A stretch of 64,000 nt of DNA. Source: Tubulanus polymorphus (lineage: Eukaryota > Nemertea > Palaeonemertea > Tubulaniformes > Tubulanidae). Below, in pieces: positions 55,996 to 64,000 of this stretch. The notes beneath the pieces were generated by a model. The model did not search any database. It worked only from the letters and a program-made list of their open reading frames with translations, and had not been told where the DNA came from. Numbering within the stretch: position 1 is the stretch's first letter; every line of letters starts with the position of its first letter. Both the position numbers and the translations under genes were made by a program. Location of the stretch: positions 10,395,001-10,459,000 of the forward strand of contig NC_134028.1 in the NCBI RefSeq assembly GCF_964204645.1, in the 5' to 3' direction.

Positions 55996-56596
55996 TTATT
56001 TTAGTTAATTTTTGTTCTGGTTCATTTTCTGTTTCACCGTTTGGTTGTAGTACAGCGTCATCTGTTTCGTTCTTACCTGATTTATATTCTATAGGCTTGA
56101 TGTTCGAAAATGTTATGACACCAGTAGAAATTAATGTCATAACCGATCCTAATTGAAATGAAGCATATCCAACCCATTTTTGTAATTCAGTCATAACTAA
56201 GTAGTCATTTTTCAAATCACTATATAATTTATTTTCATCATAAATTGGTATTAACTGGTTACATAACTTAGAATAACATTTGACAATACCATCTGAAATA
56301 GAATCATTTATTCGGGCTAATCTTGCTTCTTCATAAATCTTAAAATATTTTATTACTTTATCTGGTTTCATAGCATCTAATTCTTGAAAAGTTATTATTT
56401 TTCCCAAGAAATCCTTAGATTTCCCGCCAGCAATTAATAATTCAAGATGATGCTTACAATATAAATAGTATTCATAATCAATATTACAATAAACTTGAGC
56501 ACAATTAGTTACAACTGTATCTTTATTATCACTTATACCCAAATCATCTAATGTCTTTTCAATATCAATACTATTCTTACTCGATTTCTTTGACAT
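55988..56596 (-). CDS. Conserved protein, 202 aa (overlapping pair, gene 1)
   Basis: Intact; start in TATAAATGT. Helical N-terminal ~140 residues (DYEYYLYCKHHLELLIAGGK, ELDAMKPDKVIKYFKIYEEA, NDYLVMTELQKWVGYASFQL), a membrane-like span (GSVMTLISTGVITFSNI) at ~150-166, then a polar tail. Paralogues of 192 and 196 residues at 62766-63344 and 1043-1633 are also open. I do not recognise the family. Its overlap with gene 2 in all copies suggests linked function. Confidence 0.7.
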   Translation of the reverse strand: MSKKSSKNSIDIEKTLDDLGISDNKDTVVTNCAQVYCNIDYEYYLYCKHHLELLIAGGKSKDFLGKIITFQELDAMKPDKVIKYFKIYEEARLARINDSISDGIVKCYSKLCNQLIPIYDENKLYSDLKNDYLVMTELQKWVGYASFQLGSVMTLISTGVITFSNIKPIEYKSGKNETDDAVLQPNGETENEPEQKLTKINE

Positions 56597-56907
56597 TTAT
56601 ATTAGAGAAATTTAATAAGAAAAATTTATAAGTATTCTTCAATGATACCAGTATCTCTTTAGATTAATACTAGCTTAGTGAAAGGTAAAGAATTTTAGTA
56701 TTAGTTATTGTTTTTTTAGTATTTTTTATTTGTGATATAAAGTATTCTCTTTTGAAAAGAATTGTAAAAGAAAATATCAAAAATCAAAATAGAAATAATG
56801 GCTAGTTGAAGTTATTGTTTTTTTAATATATTTTATTTGAATTCTATTTGATATCTCACTACTTTTGTTTATCTATTAGGAGCAGTAATTATAACTGTCC
56901 AGATAAG
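56597..56907. other. Intergenic Polinton C, CTAGTTGA region and box
   Basis: AT-rich; carries TGGCTAGTTGAAG and the TCTCACTACTTTTGTTTATC-TATTAGG box shared with Polinton B (63560). Presumably promoter DNA for the 202-aa gene. Confidence 0.4.
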
Positions 56908-56932
56908 TCATTTCGGATCCTTGATATCAAAT
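56902..56932. repeat. Direct repeat flanking the HNH gene (left copy)
   Basis: GATAAGTCATTTCGGATCCT-TGATATCAAAT, which includes the HNH stop; partner at 57682-57714 differs at about five positions. Confidence 0.6.
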
Positions 56933-57585
56933 TCCTCAACATATTGTTCATTATTTGGATCATTGTTCCATTGATCAATAAATTTCTTTGCCTTTGTTAA
57001 CTGTTCTAAATATAACTGTAAATCTAGTTTATTAGATTTGATTTGATTTTCTTTCTTTTCTAAAGGCCTTAAATTTTTCCAACCCCAAATAAGTTTTTTA
57101 TTGTATTCATCATTCATGTTAAATTTAGATATTGGTAACACCTGATCAATATGGTAATAATCCCCATAATTATCTATATTGATTTTATCATCGAATTGAA
57201 ATATAATCCATGATTTGAGAAATTCATCTGAACAACCCAATAGATAAGATAGTGTTTCTGAATGTGTTTCTTTGTTGAATAATTGTGTTAATCTAGATCT
57301 TAAGCATTGTTTCAATCTAAAATTAAGATCTGTTTGATATCTTTCTCTCATATATTCTGCCATATAATAATTATAATGTTCTATATTATCTTCTCGGTAT
57401 TGTTTGGTATATAGTTTAACACAAGTTTTACAGCAATATTGAAAACCATCTTTGCTAATCTTACGCTTACTCAATTCTGTTAAAGCTAATTTATCTAATT
57501 CACACTTAGAACACTTCTTGTAATATATACTTATAACACCAGTGTTATTTGTAATATTGATAGTTTGCGGTTGTTCTGGTTCCAT
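56908..57585 (-). CDS. HNH endonuclease, 225 aa
   Basis: Intact; start in AATAAATGG. N-terminal zinc ribbon (CSKCELDK ... CCKTCVKLY), a helical RYQTDLNFRLKQCLRSRLTQ block, then an HNH-type active site: YHIDQVLPISKF, WGWKNLRPLEKKEN and IKSNK. The usual DH pair reads DQ here, which could lower activity. HNH nucleases of this type nick or cut DNA and are often free-standing mobile cargo. Flanked by ~31-bp imperfect direct repeats (56902-56932, 57682-57714), and absent from Polinton B at the matching place. Confidence 0.75.
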   Translation of the reverse strand: MEPEQPQTINITNNTGVISIYYKKCSKCELDKLALTELSKRKISKDGFQYCCKTCVKLYTKQYREDNIEHYNYYMAEYMRERYQTDLNFRLKQCLRSRLTQLFNKETHSETLSYLLGCSDEFLKSWIIFQFDDKINIDNYGDYYHIDQVLPISKFNMNDEYNKKLIWGWKNLRPLEKKENQIKSNKLDLQLYLEQLTKAKKFIDQWNNDPNNEQYVEEFDIKDPK

Positions 57586-57681
57586 TTATTATACGTATTT
57601 CTTTACTGAATTGGTTAATATTTTAGAATCCTCTTCCATTTCTTCGACCAACGTCATCCTTTTTCATTCCTCGCTGCTTTT

Positions 57682-57714
57682 GATAAGTCAGTTTCGATTC
57701 CTTGATATCTAAAT
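57682..57714. repeat. Direct repeat flanking the HNH gene (right copy)
   Basis: GATAAGTCAGTTTCGATTCC-TTGATATCTAAAT, in the same orientation as 56902-56932. Confidence 0.6.
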
Positions 57715-57733
57715 CATACCAGTTACAATACCT

Positions 57734-57913
57734 GCGTCACATGCGGACATACAGGAGCGCTTTTGCTTAATGCGCATGCGTTAATCATAATTATATATTC
57801 ATTCTATAAATTCTGTAAAATAGAAACAACACATGCGTTACATGCGTCACATGCGGCCATTTATGGCCGGTTTTGCTTAATGCGCATGCGCTAATCATAA
57901 TTATATATTCATT
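57734..57913. repeat. Two 70-bp direct repeats, 110-bp spacing
   Basis: 57734-57803 and 57844-57913 both run from GCGTCACATGCGG through TTTTGCTTAATGCGCATGCG to TAATCATAATTATATATTCATT. They differ in a ~16-bp middle. Subterminal and more CpG-rich than the rest of the element. Confidence 0.8.
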
Positions 57914-58544
57914 ATGCAAATAGAAACGACCGAACATAGAACATTCACCAAGTAGATTTACACAATACATTATACAAGTTGTTCAGTCGTTTCTTCCAAT
58001 ACATCATTTGATTTCTATAAATACAATTTATAATTACAAACATTTTTCAATTGCCGGTAAATATTTAACTACATCAACAAATGTTAAACTTAATCATTGG
58101 AGTCTTAATGTTTTTGAAATTCTTATATAGTTTCTTCGTCGATGCGTATGGCGTTTTATTAATCTAAAAGATATTAGCGGCAACTCTAGCCATCTAAAAG
58201 ATATACTAAATACACTTAAATATATCTAAAGGTTTCATATTTAATAGCCCTAATAACTACAAAAAACAGAACTTACATTTAGATTTAGAATTGTAAACTA
58301 TAAACTCCTAATTTCGTTTCGAGAGATAGAATATCCTGAGCGTAATGTTACAGCGCCTGTTCATTTCTTGCCACGTCATCTGGTTCCGGTTCTAGAGTGT
58401 TCTCTACACGTTTGCAATAATGACTCATATGTCTCGGCGTCATAGTAACATCTGTAACAGCTGTGAATTTATAGATTTATTCAATAGTTCATTACATGAA
58501 ATGTATATAGGTTCAAATAGAATCATGTTCTAGTATAAACAGCT
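57914..58544. other. Subterminal non-coding region of Polinton C
   Basis: No gene. The stretch 58140-58330 is related to the last ~180 bp of the window (63820-64000), which places that end inside the matching subterminal part of Polinton B. Confidence 0.5.
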
Positions 58545-59108
58545 ATGCATTATTTCAATCACACTTTACTAACACTTTTAATGTTGTTTAAAAATCTAAC
58601 TCACACAAATATGAATATTGAAATAATGTTGTAAATATGTACTTTTATATTGAATAATCTGTCAATTTAAATGTTATTCATGTATATGATTATTTTAAGA
58701 GTAATAGGGGTAATGGGCTTTCAGGTTAAAGGTTGAATGGTCGAGTTCATTAATAACAAATATTAGAAGTAATTTAAAACTATAATATATTTTCATAACC
58801 GTGTGTATTTCAGTTGAATAATAGAATAATTATTATTATTAAAATATATTTGATTATATGAATTTGTGTATTGTAAATAAATCAATTGGTCGCGGAGCGG
58901 AGCGGTAGCGAAGTGGAGCGACCAATTGATTTAATACAATATGCTTTTTAAATTTAAATTATTGATATCTTAGAATAAATATTTAGTTATAATATAAAAT
59001 ACACACGGTTATGAAAATATATTATAGTTTTAAATTACTTTTAATGTTTTGTTTTTAATGAACTCGACCGTTCGACCTTTGGCTTGAAAGCCCATTACCC
59101 CTATTACT
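58545..59108. repeat. Polinton C right terminal inverted repeat
   Basis: About 564 bp, reverse complement of 41168-41728. Ends CCCATTACCCCTATTACT. Confidence 0.9.
58700..59108. repeat. 409-bp terminal palindrome, right
   Basis: Same length and structure as the left one, with stem AAATCAATTGGTCGC at 58879-58893 and 58918-58932 around a 24-base loop. Confidence 0.85.
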
Positions 59109-59114
59109 TCTGTG
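59109..59114. repeat. Polinton C target-site duplication, right (TCTGTG)
   Basis: Identical to 41162-41167. Confidence 0.9.
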
Positions 59115-59992
59115 AAGTAGAAAACCTAACCGGGAAAAAAGAGGATTATGAACTTGATAATTATACAATGTTATACATACCAGAAAACCGAGGTATTGCA
59201 CTTTACTACCATGACTCGGTTGTGTGTCACAAACTTGACGACAAAGTAATCAAATGGAGCAACTCTATCTGGGTAAAACTGCGCTGTAATTTCAATAACG
59301 TTATTTTAGTGTCTGTTATAGGTCGCCCTCACAATCTGCTGACCTACGTAAAGATTACTTTAAAGAACTGAAAAACTATTTCTCTTGCTCAACAGCAATT
59401 AAACACCGTTAACGACTCGCTTCTGATCTTTGGAGATTTTAACAGTAAAAATAATCTCTTTTGCAAATCTGACACTACTGACACTTCAGGTCGCCAACTT
59501 AAGATTTTAATAGACGACTTACATCTTAACCAAGTAATGATAAATGAACCCACCCGTATCACCCCAGATAGTTCTTCTTGCATCGACTTACTACTAACAG
59601 ATTCTCCCGGTCATCTTCTTCAGCATGATGTTATAGCCCCAATCGAAAAATCGGATCACTGCGCTCTCTCTGTTAAACTCAATTCGCGTTGCACCGCGCC
59701 AAACACAAACGCCGAAAAAATTATCTGGAAATACGACCAATGCAACCTGGCGGAGCTTAACCGGAGTATCAATACATACGACTGGAGCCCTATTCTCGAC
59801 AAGAACGTGAATGATTGCACGCTCCTACTTTCAACTAAACTTATGAATTTCTTCAAAGCCAACATACCACACGCAATTAAAAACATTAAACCAAATGACC
59901 AACCGTGGTTCAGTCCAAAATTAAACACGGCTATTAATAAGCGTCAACGTCTATATAATCTTTTAAACGTACACAAAGCATCTTCCACCTAA
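59115..59992 (+). pseudogene. LINE apurinic-type endonuclease domain
   Basis: Reads VENLTGKKEDYELDNYTMLY, NRGIALYYHDSVVC, WVKL, then LLIFGDFNSKNNLF (GDFN motif), SSCIDLLLTD and KSDHCALSVKL (SDH motif). One in-frame TGA near 59369 and a local frame disturbance at 59325-59370. Nicks target DNA in LINE retrotransposition. Confidence 0.75.
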
Positions 59993-60027
59993 ATCGTTAT
60001 GACGAACAAGATTCTCTAGTACAGGCA

Positions 60028-61392
60028 ATGATTAAAAATCCGCGGATCAGCTACCAAAATAACTTGCTTGATCGTCTCGATCATGCCGCGACTAACGTTA
60101 AAGGCTACTGGTTCTTAATAAAGAAACTAATGGGTAATAAATTCCAGTCTATCATTCCACCCTTAATTGACCCTGTGTCCAACCGTACAGTTCAATGTCA
60201 AGTTGACAAGGCTCATTTATTCCTCAGTAATTTGATAGCGAAATATCACTTACCAGTTAATAACGACCCTGCACTCCCTGTTTTTCCAAATAGATGCCCC
60301 CATAATATAAACTTACCGCGAACTAATCCAGCTGATGTTCGCAAAGTTATCCTTAATCTTGATACAAACAAAGCATGTGGCTATGACCTAATGACAAATA
60401 AAATGCTGAAACTGTGTGTCGATAGTTTATCCCCTTTATTAGCACGACTTTTTAACAAACTTATTGATGATAGCTCTTTCCCTGAGTGTTGGAAACTTGG
60501 AACGGTCACTGTCATGTACAAGAAAGGCTCAGGCAGTAAATCTAACCCGGCAAACTACAGACCTATAACACTTCTACCCTCACTATCTAAAGTATTTGAA
60601 AGAATTGTGTACAACAGTATTAGTCATCACTTATTAAGCAACGACCTTATTTACTCTAACCGATCCGGTTTCCTTGCGGGTCACTCGACAGCGGACCAGC
60701 TTTTGGTTATTACCTCCTTCTTATTCGATAATTTTAATCGCAACAAATATACTCGCTCGGTCTTCCTGGACATTTCTGCTGCGTTTGACACCCTTCCTCA
60801 TTATCTCCTCATCCACAAGCTAAAATCCGACGGTATTACTGGAAATGCGCTGTCTTTGATTTCAAGCTACCTCGATAACCGCCGGATACGCATTTAAGTC
60901 GACTCAACTTGCTCGGACGTATCTCCGGATGGCTATATCAACACTGGTGTGCCCCAGGGTTCGATCTTGGGGCCTCTTTTATTCCTACTCTACATTAATG
61001 ATCTCCGAGATAAACTCATTTCTAAAACGTTCCTTTATGCAGACGACACCTCTCTTTATATCCCAATTGACCCAGAAAACCCCGCAGCTGGAAACGCGAT
61101 ACTGCAATCGGACCTAAATAAGATCTTTGAGTGGTCGCAAACATGGTGCCTATCCTTTAAACCCTCGAAAAGCGTCGATATGATTTTTAGTAAGAAAGGC
61201 TCTAAAAAGTTTGCCGCGCTGACGTTGGGAAACGAAGTCATTCCGAGCAAAAAAACCCACAAACATTTAGGATTCATCTTTGACGAGAATCTCTCGTTTA
61301 ATGACCATGTGGAGTCTCTAGCAAATAAGGTGCAAAAATTAATAAATCCACTGAAGCACATCCCGGTTTGTTACATCCCGTCATCTCAATAA
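60028..61392 (+). pseudogene. LINE reverse transcriptase domain
   Basis: One frame with a single TAA at 60895-60897. Motifs: NKACGYDLMTNKMLK, NYRPITLLPSLSKVFERIVY, SVFLDISAAFDTLPH (motif A), [20 protein letters not shown] (motif B) and [10 protein letters not shown] (YADD). Typical CR1/L2-group RT. Confidence 0.88.
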
Positions 61393-62228
61393 TATTTATT
61401 CGTCCTTCATTAGCCCTCATTTCGACTATGGAGATATAATGTACAACAGTGCAAGTAAAGCCTCCCTCGCAAAACTGGACCGAGTCCACTACTCAGCAGC
61501 TCTTTGCGTTTCCGGGTGTATTCTTGGCTCGAATTCTAGCTAAGTCCTTTCTTGTCTCAACTGGAAAACACTCGATACTCGTAGGAAAGAACGACTTCAA
61601 ACATATATCTACCGAGTCTCATCAGGAAATATTCCCTACTTACGTCTCTACTATCTTTAATACATACAAATCGGTTCGACCTCGCTTCATCAGAAATCCT
61701 CGACCCTTCACCATACCAGCCGGCACTAGTGCGAAAATTCGTTCGTCTCCCTCTTTTTTACTCATGGACACCTGGAACAACACCGACAATAATCTTCGCT
61801 CGCTGACAACGCTTTCCCTATTTAAGTCTTGTATCAAACATCAAGTTTCGACTGCTGTTCCAACCTACTTGATTAAGGACATAAACCGAGATGAAGAAAT
61901 TTCACTTAACCGATTACGCGCCGACCTCCTTTTAAAATCTATATTGTATGTTCACAACTTTATTAATGTCCGTAATCCTACATGCAACTTGTGTAACAAA
62001 CCAGCTAACACTAAACACTTTATGCTTAAATGCCAGTCACCTGGTCACAAAGCAAAAATCGACTCTCTGTTTTCCTCATTCGACAATAAAATAACTGACC
62101 ACATCTCAAATCTCACTGAAACGAATAAGATAAACTTCCTACTTAACGGCAACATCTCCCTTTTCGACCTTCGTACTAACACTCAAATGCTAAAAAATGT
62201 TTCAAAATTTATTCTTAGTAACTACTAA
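61393..62228 (+). pseudogene. LINE C-terminal region
   Basis: A frameshift near 61390 moves into the frame ending at 62228. Contains CNLCNKPANTKHFMLKC, a CCHC-like knuckle usual at LINE C-termini, and a last block ending VSKFILSNY before TAA. Confidence 0.65.
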
Positions 62229-62325
62229 CGATTCCAACATTAGACACCTACACTTGTACAGTACCTGCTCTGTTAGCCATTTCATATAAACCATCGTGTA
62301 ACATTTCTAAATTTATGTCTGGTAT

Positions 62326-62407
62326 CCCATAATTCTGTAACGCTAGAATATGATACTTCACTCTCTGGGTTATAATATAAATCTCTTAAATATAGTTCTT
62401 TTTTCAT
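62326..62407 (-). pseudogene. Polinton B integrase N-terminal fragment
   Basis: About 27 codons from ATG at 62405-62407 (KKELYLRDLYYNPESEVSYS), matching 55540-55620. The rest of the gene lies at 40434-41100, across the nested insertions. Confidence 0.75.
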
Positions 62408-62413
62408 CTTATT

Positions 62414-62776
62414 TTAATCCATTAATAATAATCTTGGTTTATTTTCAATCACTTTATCATTTGATTTATTTGCTGGTATAATAGGTTTATCATCATCATT
62501 ATCATTATTGTTATTAAATTTAGATTTATATATTACGCCAGAGAATACAATTACTGTGATTAACCCAATTGTAATATATAAGTTATTATCTCTTCCAGTA
62601 TTAGAAGAATTAGATAAATTATTTTTCGAATTAATATCAGATAATTTCTGTGATTCATTTATATCACTTAATTTCTTTTTCTTAGCTCTTTTTAATTCTG
62701 AAGATCTTTTACCTAATTCCCTAGCCCATTTAATTTGTTTCTCAGATCTAGGTTTCTTCTTAATATCATAACTCAT
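62414..62776 (-). CDS. Single-pass membrane protein, 120 aa (Polinton B)
   Basis: Intact homologue of 55627-55995: basic N-terminus (KKKPRSEKQIKWARELGKRS), one membrane span (LYITIGLITVIVFSGVIYKS), polar Asn/Asp-rich tail ending PRLLLMD. Start in AATAAATGA overlapping the upstream gene's end (11 nt). Confidence 0.7.
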   Translation of the reverse strand: MSYDIKKKPRSEKQIKWARELGKRSSELKRAKKKKLSDINESQKLSDINSKNNLSNSSNTGRDNNLYITIGLITVIVFSGVIYKSKFNNNNDNDDDKPIIPANKSNDKVIENKPRLLLMD

Positions 62777-63344
62777 TTATTTTAGTTAATTTTTGTTCTG
62801 ATTCAATATCTTCTGATTTACTTTTAGCTTTACATACTATAGGTTTGATATTAGAAAATGTTATTACTCCAGTAGAAATTACTGTCATTATTCCTCCTAA
62901 TTGAAATGAATTGTATCCAACCCATTTCTGTAATTCTGTCATAACTAAGTAGTCATTTTTTAAAACAGTATATAATTGATTTTCATCATCAATTGGTATA
63001 ATCCGGTTACATAATTTAGAATAACATTTTATAATACCATCTTTTATAGAGTCATTTATTCCAGCTAATCTAGCTTCTTCGTATATTTTGAAATGTTTGA
63101 TTACTTTATCTGGTTTCATGGCATCTAGTTCTTGATAAGTTATAAATCTATTTAAGAATTCCTTAGATTTGCAACCGGCAATTAGTAATTCTAGATGGTG
63201 CTTACATGTTAGATAGTACTCGTAATCAATATCATTATCAACTTGAGCACAATTAGTTACAACTGTATCATTATTGCCAATAATACCTAAATCCTCAATT
63301 GTCTTTTCAATATAAGTATTATTCTTATTAAATTTCTTTGACAT
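62766..63344 (-). CDS. Conserved protein, 192 aa (Polinton B)
   Basis: Intact homologue of 55988-56596, start in TATAAATGT. Same landmarks: DYEYYLTCKHHLELLIAGCK, ELDAMKPDKVIKHFKIYEEA, DSIKDGIIKCYSKLC, NDYLVMTELQKWVGYNSFQL, a membrane-like GGIMTVISTGVITFSNI span. Shorter C-terminal tail. Unknown function. Confidence 0.7.
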   Translation of the reverse strand: MSKKFNKNNTYIEKTIEDLGIIGNNDTVVTNCAQVDNDIDYEYYLTCKHHLELLIAGCKSKEFLNRFITYQELDAMKPDKVIKHFKIYEEARLAGINDSIKDGIIKCYSKLCNRIIPIDDENQLYTVLKNDYLVMTELQKWVGYNSFQLGGIMTVISTGVITFSNIKPIVCKAKSKSEDIESEQKLTKINEL

Positions 63345-64000
63345 TTATATTAGAGAAAAAAGCGAAAAAAAATATTATAATACTATTTAGATAAAGTTAT
63401 AAAGAATTTTAAATACTAGCTAGGTGAAGATATGTAATTTTTATTCAAATCTTATCAAAATCGATTTAATCTCTTTTTGAAAAGAAAATATTAGATTTTG
63501 AAAAAAATTAAAATAGAAATAATGGCTAGTTGAAGATATGTAATTTTTAATACTTAGGATTTAAAATATCTCACTACTTTTGTCTATCTATTAGGAATGC
63601 AGGAATCAATAAAGTATAATACAACATCTGTCTCTGTAACCATTAACAACGACTGAATGACGCAACTATGATTCCGGCAAATGTAATGCATTGAAAGTCT
63701 ATAGTCTATAGACTTTTGATAAAACTGTTACAGTCTCATGAGTTGAAATATCCATAATTTCTGATTCCACACCCTTCCATATTCACTTTCATGACTCAAA
63801 TAGCAATGGTCTTCTTGTTAGGCGTAGCATTTTGTTATCTAAAAGATAAATATCTAGCGTAGAATAAAACTAACTTGAAGTTGTAGTTGTCAACTATGAA
63901 TGACAGCGCTAAACATGTTTAACGTTTCCCGACGCCTTAATAACAACAAAAACGGTACTTACATTTAGAGCTGTAAACTCCTAATTGTGTTTCTAGAGAG
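63345..64000. other. Polinton B non-coding right flank
   Basis: Carries the CTAGTTGA motif region and the TCTCACTACTTTTGTCTATC-TATTAGG box. After the box, no HNH gene is found, unlike copy C. The last ~180 bp resemble 58140-58330 of copy C. The terminal inverted repeat of copy B would lie beyond the window. Confidence 0.5.

Larger units (their letters stand above)
41168..59108. mobile_element. Polinton (Maverick) C, 17,941 bp, structurally complete
   Basis: Bounded by 6-bp direct repeats and ~562-bp inverted terminal repeats beginning AGTAATAGGGGTAATGGG. Carries the Polinton set: PolB, packaging ATPase, retroviral-type integrase, penton-like and major capsid proteins, plus membrane proteins and an HNH nuclease. 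Rightward genes occupy 41783-53568 and leftward genes 57585-54548. Intergenic gaps are often ~20 bp. Some genes are frameshifted. I found no adenovirus-type maturation protease. Confidence 0.93.
59115..62325 (+). mobile_element. CR1/L2-like LINE, main part, interrupted by Polinton C
   Basis: Continuation of 41101-41167. Endonuclease and reverse transcriptase domains in order, with a C-terminal CCHC-like knuckle. 5'-truncated and inserted in Polinton B's integrase gene: Polinton B resumes near 62326 (CCATAATTCTG). Compared with Polinton C, ~335 bp of integrase sequence is missing at the insertion, so the insertion or a later event deleted target DNA. Coding GC content is higher than in the Polintons. 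Confidence 0.8.

Overview
The window is animal (metazoan) nuclear DNA from an AT-rich, transposon-laden genome. Signs are one spliced C2H2 zinc-finger gene with a canonical intron, tRNA-derived SINEs, MITEs, a DIRS retrotransposon, a CR1/L2-like LINE and three Polinton (Maverick) copies. Short elements with a tandem ~155-bp core resemble the 'pearl'/HINE elements described in bivalves, so a marine invertebrate, perhaps a mollusc, is plausible. The species cannot be fixed from this sequence.

Layout. 250-4307: rearranged remnant of a Polinton (copy A), followed by scraps of a LINE and a mariner-like transposase. 4690-8240: dispersed repeats and two MITEs. 8682-10380: the only convincing host gene, a two-exon C2H2 zinc-finger protein on the minus strand. 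10490-22742: gene-poor, with SINE, HINE/pearl-like and other tandem repeats. 23312-29333: a structurally complete DIRS-type element (inverted terminal repeats, internal complementary region, gag, RT-RNase H, tyrosine recombinase), minus strand, with a few single-base lesions. 29334-38030: SINEs, nested MITEs, a 666-bp foldback element, tandem repeats and a perfect palindrome, with no gene recognised.

38031-64000 is a three-level nest. An old Polinton (copy B) was hit in its integrase gene by a LINE. The LINE was then hit in its endonuclease codons by a second, nearly complete Polinton (copy C, 41168-59108, 17.94 kb). Copy C is framed by a 6-bp target duplication (TCTGTG) and ~562-bp terminal inverted repeats. 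The outer 409 bp of each repeat is itself a large imperfect palindrome with a hairpin core.

Copy C works as a virus-like genome. A rightward block encodes zinc-finger protein, protein-primed type DNA polymerase B, a small OB-like protein, minor capsid (penton-like), membrane and virion proteins, major capsid and a repeat/zinc-finger protein. A leftward block encodes packaging ATPase, retroviral-type integrase with chromodomain, two small overlapping membrane-protein genes and an HNH endonuclease. The blocks converge on arrays of ~11-bp TACGTA-centred iterons. Almost every start codon sits in TAAATG. Polymerase, integrase and capsid genes carry frameshifts (mostly in homopolymers) and in-frame TAA codons, so copy C is either decaying or affected by consensus errors. 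The ATPase, HNH and the two overlapping membrane genes remain open.
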